A stretch of DNA of 64,000 nt from Flavisolibacter ginsenosidimutans (GCF_007970805.1 NZ_CP042433.1:3596001-3660000), one strand, 5' to 3'; counted from the first letter of the stretch, positions 7,694-16,398 are shown. Numbers and translations: made by a program. The notes: generated by a model from the letters alone, not told the origin.

Positions 7694-7701
7694 CAAAGCT
7701 A
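7694..7701 (-). promoter_or_regulatory. Putative -7 box of the metallophosphoesterase gene
   Basis: TAGCTTTG on the minus strand is a full match to TAnnTTTG, about 43 bp before the ATG at 7650. Confidence 0.4.
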
Positions 7702-7828
7702 ACCAACCCAAAAAACAAAATTTCGTGAAAACCGGCAGGAGCGGTGGTTTTGACTTTAAAGCATTAGGGAATTATCGGGTAATCTGTTAATCCGGCGACC
7801 CGGTTAAACGGATAAACGGATTGCCGGA

Positions 7829-8449
7829 TCACCACCTTAAAAACCGCCACACTAATTGCAACTGTCCGCAAAGAGAGCCATTGGACGTTTCGGCTGCGTA
7901 AAGCCATTTTACTTCGGCACCCAGTCCGGTTTGTGAGCCAAGGGGATAGATGTACGAGGCCGCCGCCATCCAGCCTACACTCAACTTATTAGCTGTGACA
8001 TTGCCGGCGTAATCGAGTTTTGTGTTTAAAAGATAAATACCCGAGCCGGCGAAAATGTTCAGGTGCTTTTTTAGCGACATGCCCCACTCCAGTAAAATGG
8101 GTGTTGCGTTTAGCGAAATTTTTCCGCTCTTTCCAACGGAGTCTTTTAAATCGTATCTGTAAAATGTTACCTGTCCGGTTTCCAAACCTGCCTTTAACAA
8201 GTGATCGGGAAACCACATAATGCGCAGCGTGCCCACCGGGTTAAACTTGTGTACGGTAGGTTGCAGGTAAGCAGGTGCGCCGCCGTTGGACAGATAATAA
8301 CTCATGCCGCCGCCAAAATAGGCCACCAGCGAGTACTCGCCACGGCCCGTAGGACGCGACGTAAATTTTTCTTCTTGCGCTTTTGCGGCAAAAACACCGA
8401 CCAGGGCAATCAGCAATAAAAGGGTTTTATTGTTTTGTATAATACGCAT
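7829..8449 (-). CDS. Outer-membrane beta-barrel-like protein, unknown function
   Basis: A 206-residue protein with a signal peptide (LLLLIALVGVFAAKAQ) and then alternating hydrophobic strands with aromatic girdles, such as YSLVAYFGGGMSYYL and LNIFAGSGIYLL, ending in LQLVWRFLRW with a terminal aromatic residue typical of outer-membrane barrels. No specific family is recognised. It overlaps the end of the GDPD gene by 23 bp and is the third gene of a minus-strand operon, so it probably works with the phosphodiesterase. Confidence 0.7.
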   Translation of the reverse strand: MRIIQNNKTLLLLIALVGVFAAKAQEEKFTSRPTGRGEYSLVAYFGGGMSYYLSNGGAPAYLQPTVHKFNPVGTLRIMWFPDHLLKAGLETGQVTFYRYDLKDSVGKSGKISLNATPILLEWGMSLKKHLNIFAGSGIYLLNTKLDYAGNVTANKLSVGWMAAASYIYPLGSQTGLGAEVKWLYAAETSNGSLCGQLQLVWRFLRW

Positions 8450-9698
8450 ACGCTACGGCTGATGGGTAATTGGAAAGAATACCGTCGAATTGCCCGTTGG
8501 TTAAAAATTCGTTTATATCGGCTTGGCTGTCGAGCGTCCAAACAAACACTTTGCGGCCCTCACCGTGCATGGACGAAACGGCGTCGTTTTGCAAGCCAAG
8601 TGTAAATCGCGGGCCCCAAATTGTTGAGTTGGCGGCATGCACGTCGTCAATCGTTAATTCATTTACCGAGGGTACAGAGGCGTAGTTGGGCAATGCTCTA
8701 AAATTATCCAGCACGGTTTTATCGGGGATGCCGATGGTGATGAGCAACGTGCGGCCAATGGCTGCGGCTTTTTGCATAAACTCGGCTTGCAGGTCGCGTT
8801 CTACCTGAAGATTGCCGGTCAGTTTTGTATCCAGCCATACGTAACGCAAAGCCGTGTTGTACACCACTGTATTAAGGACATCGCGCAAGGTGGGAATGCG
8901 TTCGCCGTTAATCAGCCGCACCAGCGATGTCAACTGCGCATAACTGTAACTGCCGACCGGCCCTACCATTCCGTTTTTTTGGATTAGTCTTTCGTTCAAC
9001 GTGGCGTCGTGAAACAAGATGGGTACGCCATCGGAAGTCAGGCGAACATCTATTTCAATTCCCGTGGCACCGAAGCGTGACGCCAGCTTTACAATTTCAA
9101 CGGTGTTTTCCGAAGCCGGCAATAAATCAGCAGAACGACCGCCGCCGCGGTGTGCCACAATCTCAAGTGGTTTACCTTTATACAAAGGCCTTGCATAGCG
9201 CAGTGAAACAGGAATGGAAGGCGCATCGTCCGAGAGGCCGTAATTGCCGGTGATGATGAGGTTGTCGCCTGGTGTCCATGTGTTGTTAAGCAATTTCATG
9301 GCGCCGTTGTTCCTGTCAATGGTAAGCCAGACCTTTCCGGTTTCGGTGCCGATCATTCTTCGCCAATAACCGTTAAGTAAAATAGAGCTGTCAGCGGTGC
9401 GCTTGCCTTCGCAAACAAAATAGATGATGTCTTTTTGGCAAAAGAAAGAAAGGTTGTAAGTCGTATCCGTTCCGTTGGCGGTATAACTCCACTTCAATGC
9501 ACAATCGTTGCCAAAGCGATCGTTGCCGTCGCTGATGTTGTAAACGCCATCGAGCAGTTTCACCGCCTTGCTCGTTAGCTTCACGGCCGAAGACGCATTG
9601 TACAAATCCCAGTTAAGCGAAGGAACGGGTGCTTCGTATTTTTTTCTGCAGGAGAAAAACAAAAGAAGCAACAAAAAAAGAAGGCATTTCTTTTTCAT
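8427..9698 (-). CDS. Glycerophosphodiester phosphodiesterase lipoprotein
   Basis: Hydrolyses glycerophosphodiesters to glycerol 3-phosphate and an alcohol. It is a 423-residue lipoprotein: hydrophobic leader, then FFSC with the lipid-bearing cysteine at residue 17. Residues 20-175 form an extra domain without a recognised family. The GDPD barrel begins with VAHRGGG (catalytic His183-Arg184), followed by SENT, GIEIDVRLTSDG (Glu215, Asp217, metal ligands), HD at 230-231 and the later WTLDSQADINEFL and GILSNYP. It starts within the stop of the upstream barrel gene (ATGA overlap) and overlaps the next gene by 23 bp, so the three are translationally coupled. Confidence 0.93.
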   Translation of the reverse strand: MKKKCLLFLLLLLFFSCRKKYEAPVPSLNWDLYNASSAVKLTSKAVKLLDGVYNISDGNDRFGNDCALKWSYTANGTDTTYNLSFFCQKDIIYFVCEGKRTADSSILLNGYWRRMIGTETGKVWLTIDRNNGAMKLLNNTWTPGDNLIITGNYGLSDDAPSIPVSLRYARPLYKGKPLEIVAHRGGGRSADLLPASENTVEIVKLASRFGATGIEIDVRLTSDGVPILFHDATLNERLIQKNGMVGPVGSYSYAQLTSLVRLINGERIPTLRDVLNTVVYNTALRYVWLDTKLTGNLQVERDLQAEFMQKAAAIGRTLLITIGIPDKTVLDNFRALPNYASVPSVNELTIDDVHAANSTIWGPRFTLGLQNDAVSSMHGEGRKVFVWTLDSQADINEFLTNGQFDGILSNYPSAVAYAYYTKQ

Positions 9699-10402
9699 AA
9701 GTTAAGGCCTACAATGATTTGCGGGTAAAAGATGTTGCGGTCGAAGGATTCAAACAGCGTCCAGGTTTGCCAGAAGAAATCGCTGTAAATAGCCCGGAAG
9801 CCAATCGTTAGCGCCTTCTTGCCGTAAAAAGGTTGTTCCAAAATAATGGAATATGAAGAACCACTCAGCAAGCGGCGTTTTGTTTTTAATTCCGTGTCAA
9901 CCGCATAGGTTTTGATGCCGAAATCCATCAGGGCATCGGCGCGAAAGGTGAGCAGAACTTTTTTATTAAAACGCCGGCCCAGCGAAAAGTTGGGAATGTT
10001 TTCAAAGCCGTGCCCTCGCGTTTTAATTTCCTGCACGTTCACGTTGCCAAACCACACGCCAACATCGTTCCCCAAGGCCATTGAATAACGCTCGCTGAAC
10101 TTGTGCACCCACCGCGGACCGATGGTGAAAAGATTTTGCAACACCTGCACGCTACCGCGTATGTCGGTATAAAAATTTGGCGCAAGCTTTTTGAGAATGT
10201 GTATGTCAAGCGCGGGAATGCGGTAATGAACTTCCTCTGTAATGTCGTACGGCATGGTGGTGTTGGTAAAGCCAAGCGAAATTTTCCAGGGCCTGTCCAT
10301 TGGATAGGGAAAGAAGACACCTTTCAGGCGGTGGGTGGCCGTGTCTTGCGCACGAAGGACGGTGCAGCAAAAGGCAAGGCAGAAACAAAAGACGTATTTC
10401 AT
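9695..10402 (-). CDS. Probable outer-membrane protein, first gene of the GDPD operon
   Basis: I set the start at ATG 10402 because MKYVFCFCLAFCCTVLRAQ is a clean signal peptide; the longer frame upstream reads as non-coding. The mature part of about 215 residues has amphipathic strands (NFYTDIRGSVQVL, YSMALGNDVGVWFGNVNV, LLTFRADALMDFGI) and a C-terminal YPQIIVGLNL, consistent with a beta-barrel. No named family. It ends in an ATGA overlap with the GDPD lipoprotein gene, which points to coupled expression. Confidence 0.7.
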   Translation of the reverse strand: MKYVFCFCLAFCCTVLRAQDTATHRLKGVFFPYPMDRPWKISLGFTNTTMPYDITEEVHYRIPALDIHILKKLAPNFYTDIRGSVQVLQNLFTIGPRWVHKFSERYSMALGNDVGVWFGNVNVQEIKTRGHGFENIPNFSLGRRFNKKVLLTFRADALMDFGIKTYAVDTELKTKRRLLSGSSYSIILEQPFYGKKALTIGFRAIYSDFFWQTWTLFESFDRNIFYPQIIVGLNL

Positions 10403-10596
10403 TGCGGTCAGGTTAAAGCATGAGTTCAAAAAGCGTATGCAATTCCCAAGCCGCAGGAAAAATTTGGGGTTTGTGGTTGGGGTGACGGTCGTTGAAGGCT
10501 TTTGTGATTCGAAAAAAATTGAGCGGTACGCTGAACGATGAAGCAGGTGACACAACGAACGCGGACAGTAGCAATGGCTCCGGCTTTATAAAAAGA

Positions 10597-10626
10597 AAAC
10601 GCAATCATTAGAATAAGACTGCGTTT
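10597..10626 (-). terminator. Likely terminator of the zinc metallopeptidase gene
   Basis: Stem AAACGCA / TGCGTTT (7 bp, two further pairs inside) with a loop of about 10 nt, followed on the minus strand by TTCTTTTTAT. It lies 37 bp beyond the stop at 10664. Confidence 0.5.
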
Positions 10627-10663
10627 CAAAAGCCTTTTCGCACCGCACAAAACCACAAACCTC

Positions 10664-11515
10664 TTATTGTAAACCCGGGTCGTTAAACGTGTCGCCTTGT
10701 TTTATATCGCCGGTTTCAAAACCTTTCTTTAACCAAAACATCCGTTGCGCCGATGTGCCGTGCGTGAACGATTCGGGCACCGCATAACCTTGTGCTTCTT
10801 TTTGCAATTGGTCGTCGCCAATGGCTTGCGCGGCTTTTAATGCGCTTTCCATATCGCCGGCTTCCAGCAAGCCCTGGCCTTGCGCATAATGCGCCCATAC
10901 GCCGGCAAAAAAATCAGCCTGCAATTCCAGCTTCACCGAGTATTTATTGTATTCCTCTTCGCTCAAACGCTGGCGCAGCCGGTCCATTTTATCTGACGTG
11001 CCCAAGAGATATTGAATGTGGTGTCCCACTTCGTGTGCAATGACGTATGCCTTGGCAAAATCGCCGGCGGCGTGAAAACGGTTGCTCAGCATGTCGAAGA
11101 AAGAAAGATCGAGGTAAAGCTTCTGATCGGCTGGACAATAAAACGGCCCCGTAGCACTGCTGGCACCGCCGCAGCCCGATTGTGTGGCATCGTTAAAAAG
11201 CACAAGGATCGGGTTTGTGTACGCAACGTTTACCTGTTGCGGCAGTTGCTGTGCCCAAACTTTCTCGGTGGAACGCAAGACCACTCTTGACAACTTGGCC
11301 TGGTCGTCTTGGGCAGCCTTCTGGTCGGGCGATAGCTGCGTTGATTGCTGTCCGTTTCCCATGGGCAACTGCGAGGGGTCAACGTTGTTCCCGGTGAAAA
11401 GATTGAAGAGCAATACGATGACGCCGATGATGCCGCCGCCCACTGCAATGTGACCACCGCCAATGCCCCGGCGATCTTCTACGTTACCGCTTTCTTCTTG
11501 TCCCTGCCAACGCAT
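10664..11515 (-). CDS. Neutral zinc metallopeptidase (YpfJ/KPN_02809 type)
   Basis: A 283-residue protein from ATG 11515 (MRWQGQEESGNVEDRRG, the typical start of this family). One membrane helix at residues 24-40 (VGGGIIGVIVLLFNLF) anchors a large domain on the periplasmic side. The zinc site is HEVGHH at 161-166, with a third ligand probably in ELQADFFAGVWAHYA (a Glu downstream). Other family marks are CGGASSATGPFYCPADQ and FTHGTSAQRMFWLKKGF. The substrate of this family is not established. The gene is monocistronic and divergent from the nucleotidase gene. Confidence 0.92.
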   Translation of the reverse strand: MRWQGQEESGNVEDRRGIGGGHIAVGGGIIGVIVLLFNLFTGNNVDPSQLPMGNGQQSTQLSPDQKAAQDDQAKLSRVVLRSTEKVWAQQLPQQVNVAYTNPILVLFNDATQSGCGGASSATGPFYCPADQKLYLDLSFFDMLSNRFHAAGDFAKAYVIAHEVGHHIQYLLGTSDKMDRLRQRLSEEEYNKYSVKLELQADFFAGVWAHYAQGQGLLEAGDMESALKAAQAIGDDQLQKEAQGYAVPESFTHGTSAQRMFWLKKGFETGDIKQGDTFNDPGLQ

Positions 11516-11782
11516 AACAATAAGTTTAGAGTTTGAAGGTAAAAAAAATGTGCCGGGCCCAAGCTTTACCCAATCCTGCTTGCCAGCGACGTCTCCCTTG
11601 TCCACTAATGCGCCGAATGTTAAAGAGTGCAACGCAAGGAACGTTGAATAGTGGGTCTGCCGCCGAATCCATAAATAAAAACGCCACCAAAAGTCTGACT
11701 GGATTTTTTCGTCTCGTTGAAAAGCAAGTGTCTGTGAGCAGCTATCTCCTTCTCCAGACCGAAGGCCGGTTTGGGCAAGGCT

Positions 11783-11790
11783 TATATTTG
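11783..11790 (+). promoter_or_regulatory. -7 box of the 5'-nucleotidase gene
   Basis: TATATTTG is a full match to TAnnTTTG, 18 bp before the ATG at 11809. Its position supports this start rather than in-frame ATGs farther upstream. Confidence 0.55.
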
Positions 11791-11808
11791 CGCCACAACT
11801 TAACCGGC

Positions 11809-13350
11809 ATGAAACGTTTCTTCCTTCTCATTCTTCCGCTTTCCATTCTTGTGTCGTGCAAAACCGCAAGCTCAATTACCGGCAACAAAGACAACGGCAA
11901 GATTGACGTAACCTTTCTCCAGATAAATGATGTGTATGAAATAGCGCCGCTTGGCGGTGGCAAAGAAGGCGGCATTGCAAGAGTAGCCACATTGAAAAAA
12001 GAATACCTGCAAAAGAACCCGAACACATTTTTGGTTATCGCCGGCGATTTCGTCAGCCCTTCCGTTTACAACAGTTTACAGGTGGCTGGCAAAGCCGTAC
12101 GCGGCAAGCAAATGGTAGAAGCCCTGGGCAGCGCCGGGTTGGATTACGCCATGTTTGGCAACCACGAATTTGACATTAAGGAAAGCGAGTTGCAGGACCG
12201 CATTGACGAGTCATCTTTCGGATGGATTTCTTCCAATGCTTTTCACAAAACAAAAAGCGGTGTTGAGCCTTTTGTAAAAGAAGGCAAAGGGCCGCTGCCA
12301 AAAACATTTATCCTGCGGGTAAAGGACGCCGATGGCACCACCGCGAAAATTGGGATGTTGGCGCTCACGGGTCCTTTCAACAAAGCGGATTTTGTAAGCT
12401 ATACCGATGTAATGCAAGCGGCGAAAGAAGCCTACAATGCGTTGAAAGATTCGTCCGATGTCGTTATCGCCATCACGCACCAAAGCATGGATGCCGATGA
12501 ATTGTTGGCAAAAGAAGTTCCCGGCCTTACGGCCATCATTGGCGGGCACGAACACGACGGCCGCTACGCAAAGGTGGCCGGTATCCCCATTACCAAAGCC
12601 GTTGCCAATGCAAAGAATGCTTACGTGATTCAATTGCGCATCAACAAAAAGAAAGGCACGCACAACGTAAAAACAAGCATCGAAACACTGAACGAAAAAG
12701 TAGCCTTGGACAGCGCAACAAATGTGGTGGTGCAGAAATGGAACCGCATTGCCGAAGAGAATTACGGTTCGCTTGGCTTTGATGCAAAAAAAGTAATGAT
12801 CGAAAAAGGCGAACCGCTTGAAGGCCGTGAAACAGCCGTGCGCAGCCGGCCAACCAACCTTACGCAATTAATTGTTGCGGCCATCAAAGACGCCGCACCA
12901 CGGGCCGACATTGCCGTGATGAACGGCGGCTCCATCCGCGTGGACGATGTGCTGCAGTCGCCCGTTACGCAATACGATATTTTGCGGACGCTGCCCTTTG
13001 GCGGCGCTCTTAGCGAAGCCGATATGAAAGGAAGCTTGGTGATTAAAATGCTGGAAGCGGGAAGAAAAAACATCGGCAGCGGTGGCTTTTTGCAGTACAG
13101 CGAAAACCTTGCTTACGTTGCTGATAAATGGATATTAAACGGGCAAGCCATTGACCCGGCAAAAACCTACCGCATGGTGCTGCCGGAGTTTGTTTTTTCG
13201 GGTAAGGAAGCCAACATGGATTTTTTAAAACCCGATAACGTGGACGTGGTGAAAGTCTACCCCACCGCCGGCAAAGGCGAGCCTTTGTCTGACATTCGTT
13301 TGGCGGTGGTGCGTTACCTCGAAAAGAACAAAGCCCAATACATGAAATAA
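11809..13350 (+). CDS. 5'-nucleotidase / bifunctional metallophosphatase lipoprotein
   Basis: A 513-residue lipoprotein (leader ends LVSC, lipidated Cys17). The N-terminal metallophosphatase domain has INDVYEI in place of the usual N-D-x-H motif, then IAGDFVSPS, GNHEFD, ITHQSMDADELL and GGHEHDGRY. The C-terminal domain of the 5_nucleotid_C family begins around ETAVRSRPTNLTQLI and contains MNGGSIRVDDVL and TLPFGG, the substrate-binding region. It would release nucleosides and phosphate in the periplasm or at the cell surface. I chose ATG 11809 because it gives the lipoprotein signal and lies behind a promoter box; the frame is open for 92 further codons upstream without signs of coding. Confidence 0.92.
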   Translation: MKRFFLLILPLSILVSCKTASSITGNKDNGKIDVTFLQINDVYEIAPLGGGKEGGIARVATLKKEYLQKNPNTFLVIAGDFVSPSVYNSLQVAGKAVRGKQMVEALGSAGLDYAMFGNHEFDIKESELQDRIDESSFGWISSNAFHKTKSGVEPFVKEGKGPLPKTFILRVKDADGTTAKIGMLALTGPFNKADFVSYTDVMQAAKEAYNALKDSSDVVIAITHQSMDADELLAKEVPGLTAIIGGHEHDGRYAKVAGIPITKAVANAKNAYVIQLRINKKKGTHNVKTSIETLNEKVALDSATNVVVQKWNRIAEENYGSLGFDAKKVMIEKGEPLEGRETAVRSRPTNLTQLIVAAIKDAAPRADIAVMNGGSIRVDDVLQSPVTQYDILRTLPFGGALSEADMKGSLVIKMLEAGRKNIGSGGFLQYSENLAYVADKWILNGQAIDPAKTYRMVLPEFVFSGKEANMDFLKPDNVDVVKVYPTAGKGEPLSDIRLAVVRYLEKNKAQYMK

Positions 13351-13405
13351 TATTTTCGCAAACAAACATTCCCTATCTCGCAGATATGGAATGTCTCCTT
13401 TTCCC

Positions 13406-13413
13406 TACATTAG
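13406..13413 (+). promoter_or_regulatory. Putative -7 box of the GH13 gene
   Basis: TACATTAG matches TAnnTTTG in seven of eight positions and lies 16 bp before the chosen ATG at 13430. Confidence 0.35.
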
Positions 13414-13429
13414 CGCAAACACAATTGCT

Positions 13430-14812
13430 ATGTGCAAACTCTTTTCAACAGCGGTCATCGCTGTTCTTTTTTTGACGTCTTGCAGCAACACCGCCAACAC
13501 GAGTACAACGGCCAACGATTCTGCAAGCAAAACATCATCCGATTCTGCGGCTACTGTTGATGGCCACCCGGCCTGGATTGAACAAGGCAATGTTTACGAA
13601 GTCAACGTTCGGCAATACACACCGGAGGGAACCTTCAACGCCTTCGCGCCAAACCTTCAACGCTTAAAAGACATGGGCGTGCAAACGCTTTGGTTCATGC
13701 CCGTCAACCCCATTTCAAAATTTGGGCGCAAGGGTGTATTGGGAAGTTATTATGCCGTGTCGGATTACGATGCCATCAATCCCGAATACGGCAACATGGA
13801 CGATTGGAAGGCCCTTGTGAACAAAGCACACAGCATGGGCTTTAAAGTCATTATTGATTGGGTGCCCAACCATACCGGCGCCGATCATCCCTGGCTAAAC
13901 AATCATCCTAACTTTTTTGTGAAAGACAGTACCGGGAAACCGGCCGTGGCTTTTGATTGGAGCGATGTTCGTCAACTTGATTACAAGAACACCGAGATGC
14001 AGGACAGCATGATCGCGGCCATGAAATACTGGGTGAAGAATACGAACATTGATGGCTTTCGTTGCGACGTAGCCTGGAACGTGCCCGGTGAGTTTTGGAA
14101 GAAATGCATCACGCAGTTAAAAGCCGCAAAGCCCGGCATGTTCTTTCTGGCCGAAGGCGACAAGCCTTATCTCCTGCAAAACGGCTTTGATGCGTTTTAT
14201 CCCTGGGACGCTTTTCACATGATGATAAACGTGGCAAAGGGTAAGCGTCTGGCATTTGCGTTGGACAGTGTGAAAGCCAGATACGACACGGCTTATCCGC
14301 CGGCTGCCATTCCAATGTATTTCACCAGCAACCACGACGAGAACAGTTGGAACAAAGCCGACTACGGCACCATGCCCGGCGCTTCTCATGCACCCTTTGC
14401 CGTGTTCACGCAAACCTTTGCGAAATCGGTGCCGCTCATTTACAGCGGACAGGAAGAACCTTTCCTTGACAGCGTAAGTTTTTTCTACAAAGACACCATA
14501 ACGATGCACGATTACAAACGTGCGCCTTTTTACAAAACGCTTTTGAATCTGCGCAAAAGCAATTCCGCACTGGCAGCAAACGCATCGTTTAAAAAATTAC
14601 GCACCTCAAACGATGCGGCTATTTATGCTTATGAAAGACAGAATGGAGCCAATAAAGTTTTGGTTGTGCTTAATCTTTCGGCAAAGCCGCAAAAATTTAC
14701 GTGGACCGACCAACCCTCGGAAAAAGAATGGAGCAACGTTTTCTTAATGAACAAAGAACCGGCGCTTACATCAATCGAGCCGTGGGGTTACGCGGTGTAT
14801 GAAAGGAAGTGA
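13430..14812 (+). CDS. GH13 alpha-amylase family lipoprotein
   Basis: A 460-residue glycoside hydrolase expected to act on alpha-glucans or maltodextrins outside the cytoplasm. Start at ATG 13430 gives a lipoprotein signal (MCKLFSTAVIAVLFLTSC, Cys18); an ATG 39 bp upstream spoils it. The GH13 regions are in order: region I DWVPNHTG, region II GFRCDVAW with the nucleophile Asp, region III FLAEGD with the acid/base Glu, region IV TSNHDENSW with the stabilising Asp. A short C-terminal beta domain follows (NKVLVVLNLSAKPQ). No transporter or Sus genes are adjacent, so the exact glucan is open. Confidence 0.93.
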   Translation: MCKLFSTAVIAVLFLTSCSNTANTSTTANDSASKTSSDSAATVDGHPAWIEQGNVYEVNVRQYTPEGTFNAFAPNLQRLKDMGVQTLWFMPVNPISKFGRKGVLGSYYAVSDYDAINPEYGNMDDWKALVNKAHSMGFKVIIDWVPNHTGADHPWLNNHPNFFVKDSTGKPAVAFDWSDVRQLDYKNTEMQDSMIAAMKYWVKNTNIDGFRCDVAWNVPGEFWKKCITQLKAAKPGMFFLAEGDKPYLLQNGFDAFYPWDAFHMMINVAKGKRLAFALDSVKARYDTAYPPAAIPMYFTSNHDENSWNKADYGTMPGASHAPFAVFTQTFAKSVPLIYSGQEEPFLDSVSFFYKDTITMHDYKRAPFYKTLLNLRKSNSALAANASFKKLRTSNDAAIYAYERQNGANKVLVVLNLSAKPQKFTWTDQPSEKEWSNVFLMNKEPALTSIEPWGYAVYERK

Positions 14813-14836
14813 GAGGTGAGACGATAAACGTGAAAC
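14809..14836 (+). repeat. Left arm of an imperfect 28-nt inverted repeat around the four-helix-bundle gene
   Basis: Begins GTGAGAGGTGAG and ends AAACGTGAAAC. It matches the reverse complement of 15230-15257 in 23 of 28 positions and overlaps the stop codon of the GH13 gene. Confidence 0.6.
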
Positions 14837-14866
14837 CAGAAAAACTTTAAACCAAAACCAACGTAT

Positions 14867-15217
14867 ATGTTTTTGCAACTCAAACACAAGTCGCTACATG
14901 TTTACGAAGCTGTACGTGAACTGACGAGAGAGGTTTACAAGGCTTCAATGTTGCTGCCCCCAGAAGAAAAATTCAACATGGTGCAGCAAATCAGGAGAGC
15001 GGCTTTGTCGGTGAAATTGAATTTAGCTGAAGGCTCAACGAGACGTTCTGAAGTAGAGCGAAACCGTTTCATCGAAATCGCAAGAGGGTCGGTTGTAGAA
15101 ATAGATGCGGCTTTCGAAACTGCAGTAGATCTTGATTATTTTAAACTTGAACAATTACAAAAAACAAGTGAGCTGCTGAACAAATGTTTTGCCATGCTCT
15201 CCAATATGATTGTATGA
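14867..15217 (+). CDS. Four-helix-bundle protein (S23 / 23S rRNA intervening-sequence type)
   Basis: A 116-residue all-helical protein of the family first met in 23S rRNA intervening sequences and related to the Avd accessory proteins of diversity-generating retroelements. Family marks are LHVYEAVRELTREVYKAS at the start, EEKFNMVQQIRRAALSVKLNLAEGS (the typical I-R-R-A-x-x-S-x-x-x-N-x-A-E-G block) and ERNRFIEIARGSVVEID. Members form pentamers with a basic surface and may bind nucleic acid; the function of stand-alone copies is unknown. The gene lies between two arms of an inverted repeat (14809-14836 and 15230-15257). There is no rRNA sequence near it. Confidence 0.9.
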   Translation: MFLQLKHKSLHVYEAVRELTREVYKASMLLPPEEKFNMVQQIRRAALSVKLNLAEGSTRRSEVERNRFIEIARGSVVEIDAAFETAVDLDYFKLEQLQKTSELLNKCFAMLSNMIV

Positions 15218-15229
15218 GCGGAGTGCCTT

Positions 15230-15257
15230 GTCTCACGTTTAACGTTTGACTTCTCAC
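15230..15257 (+). repeat. Right arm of the inverted repeat around the four-helix-bundle gene
   Basis: Begins GTCTCACGTTTAACG and ends CTTCTCAC. It is the inverse of the arm at 14809-14836 with five mismatches. It begins 13 bp after the stop of the bundle gene and ends 13 bp before the next start codon. Confidence 0.6.
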
Positions 15258-15270
15258 CAAACCAAAAATT

Positions 15271-16398
15271 ATGTTCGATTCAATATTAGATTTTTTACAA
15301 CCTGTCAACTGCGCCGAAATCAGCAATGACACAGGCTACAAAGAAGGACAGATCGGCAAAAGCATTGACACCTACGAGGAAGAGTTTCCAAACCTTGACG
15401 AAGCCGATATTGTATTGGTTGGTTGCGGCGAACAACGCGGCGCAGCCTTGCTTCATCAAAGCACGGCTCCGACCTCGGTACGCAGCGAGTTTTACAACCT
15501 GTACCAATGGCACAGCGACGTAAAACTTGCCGATGCGGGCGACGTAAAAATTGGCAAGACCGTTAACGACACCTACGCGGCGCTAAAAATGGTCGTGCAT
15601 GAATTAATCAGTGCGAACAAAACCGTTGTCATTCTTGGCGGCTCCAACGACCTTGCGCTTTCGCAATACCATGCTTTCGCCGACGACAAAAACGCAATTG
15701 ACGCCGTGGGCGTGGATGCGCTCATTGACATTAATCTTGAATCGCCTTTTCGCGCCGATAATTTTTTGATGGAATTGCTTACGCTTGAGCCCAACTACAT
15801 GCGGCACTATAACCACATCGGCTTTCAAAGCTATTACGTGCATCCGCGCATGTTGGAAACAATGGACAAGTTGCGCTTCGACTGCTTTCGCGTGGGTACG
15901 GTGAAGGAACACATGGAAGAAATGGAACCCGTCATTCGCAATTGCAGTTTTATGGCTTTTGATATTTCCGCGATTGCAGCCGCTTTTGCACCGGCCAATC
16001 ATCTTACACCAAACGGCTTGAACGGCGAGGAAGCCTGTACGCTGATGCAATACGCCGGCATGAGCCCGAACCTGCAAAGCGTGGGGCTTTACAATTACCG
16101 TCCCGAACGCGACGTGGAGAGCCTTACGGCGAAGCAACTAAGCCAGATGCTTTGGTATTTTATTGACGGTTTCAGTCGAAACAAACGCGAAGCAAAACTG
16201 GACGAACGCGAATCTTTCAACGAGTTTCACACGATGTTCTCCGACGTGGATACCGTGTTTTTGCAAAGCAAAAAAACCGGCCGCTGGTGGATGCAGATGC
16301 CGGACAAGGAATTCATTGCCTGCTCGTATAAAGATTATCTCATAGCCAGCAACAACGACTATCCCGAACGCTGGCTGCGGGCACAGGAAAGACCTTAA
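15271..16398 (+). CDS. Arginase-fold (formimidoylglutamase-like) protein with degenerate metal site
   Basis: A 375-residue protein recognisable as ureohydrolase family from its order of blocks: VVILGGSND at 119-127 (family GGxHS), ALIDINLES at 150-158 (family DAHxD) and MAFDISAIAAAFAP at 228-241 (family SxDxDxxDP). In active arginases and formimidoylglutamases these blocks supply two histidines and four aspartates to two manganese ions. Here the expected ligands read Asn126, Asp153, Asn155, Glu157, Asp231 and Ser233, so at least four are replaced. The protein may bind something other than two Mn or be non-catalytic. Close relatives in Bacteroidota are usually labelled formimidoylglutamase; I would not accept that activity here. 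Confidence 0.75.
   Translation: MFDSILDFLQPVNCAEISNDTGYKEGQIGKSIDTYEEEFPNLDEADIVLVGCGEQRGAALLHQSTAPTSVRSEFYNLYQWHSDVKLADAGDVKIGKTVNDTYAALKMVVHELISANKTVVILGGSNDLALSQYHAFADDKNAIDAVGVDALIDINLESPFRADNFLMELLTLEPNYMRHYNHIGFQSYYVHPRMLETMDKLRFDCFRVGTVKEHMEEMEPVIRNCSFMAFDISAIAAAFAPANHLTPNGLNGEEACTLMQYAGMSPNLQSVGLYNYRPERDVESLTAKQLSQMLWYFIDGFSRNKREAKLDERESFNEFHTMFSDVDTVFLQSKKTGRWWMQMPDKEFIACSYKDYLIASNNDYPERWLRAQERP

Noticed and set aside
12211..12867. Minus-strand frame of 218 codons inside the 5'-nucleotidase gene
   Set aside because: It lies wholly opposite a well-conserved enzyme domain and has a Phe/Cys/Val-rich composition typical of antisense frames in this genome.
14867..15217. Avd gene of a diversity-generating retroelement
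   Set aside because: No reverse transcriptase or template/variable repeat lies nearby, so the four-helix-bundle gene is treated as stand-alone.
15604..16137. Minus-strand frame of 177 codons opposite the arginase-like gene
   Set aside because: Antisense to a recognisable family protein; no independent support.
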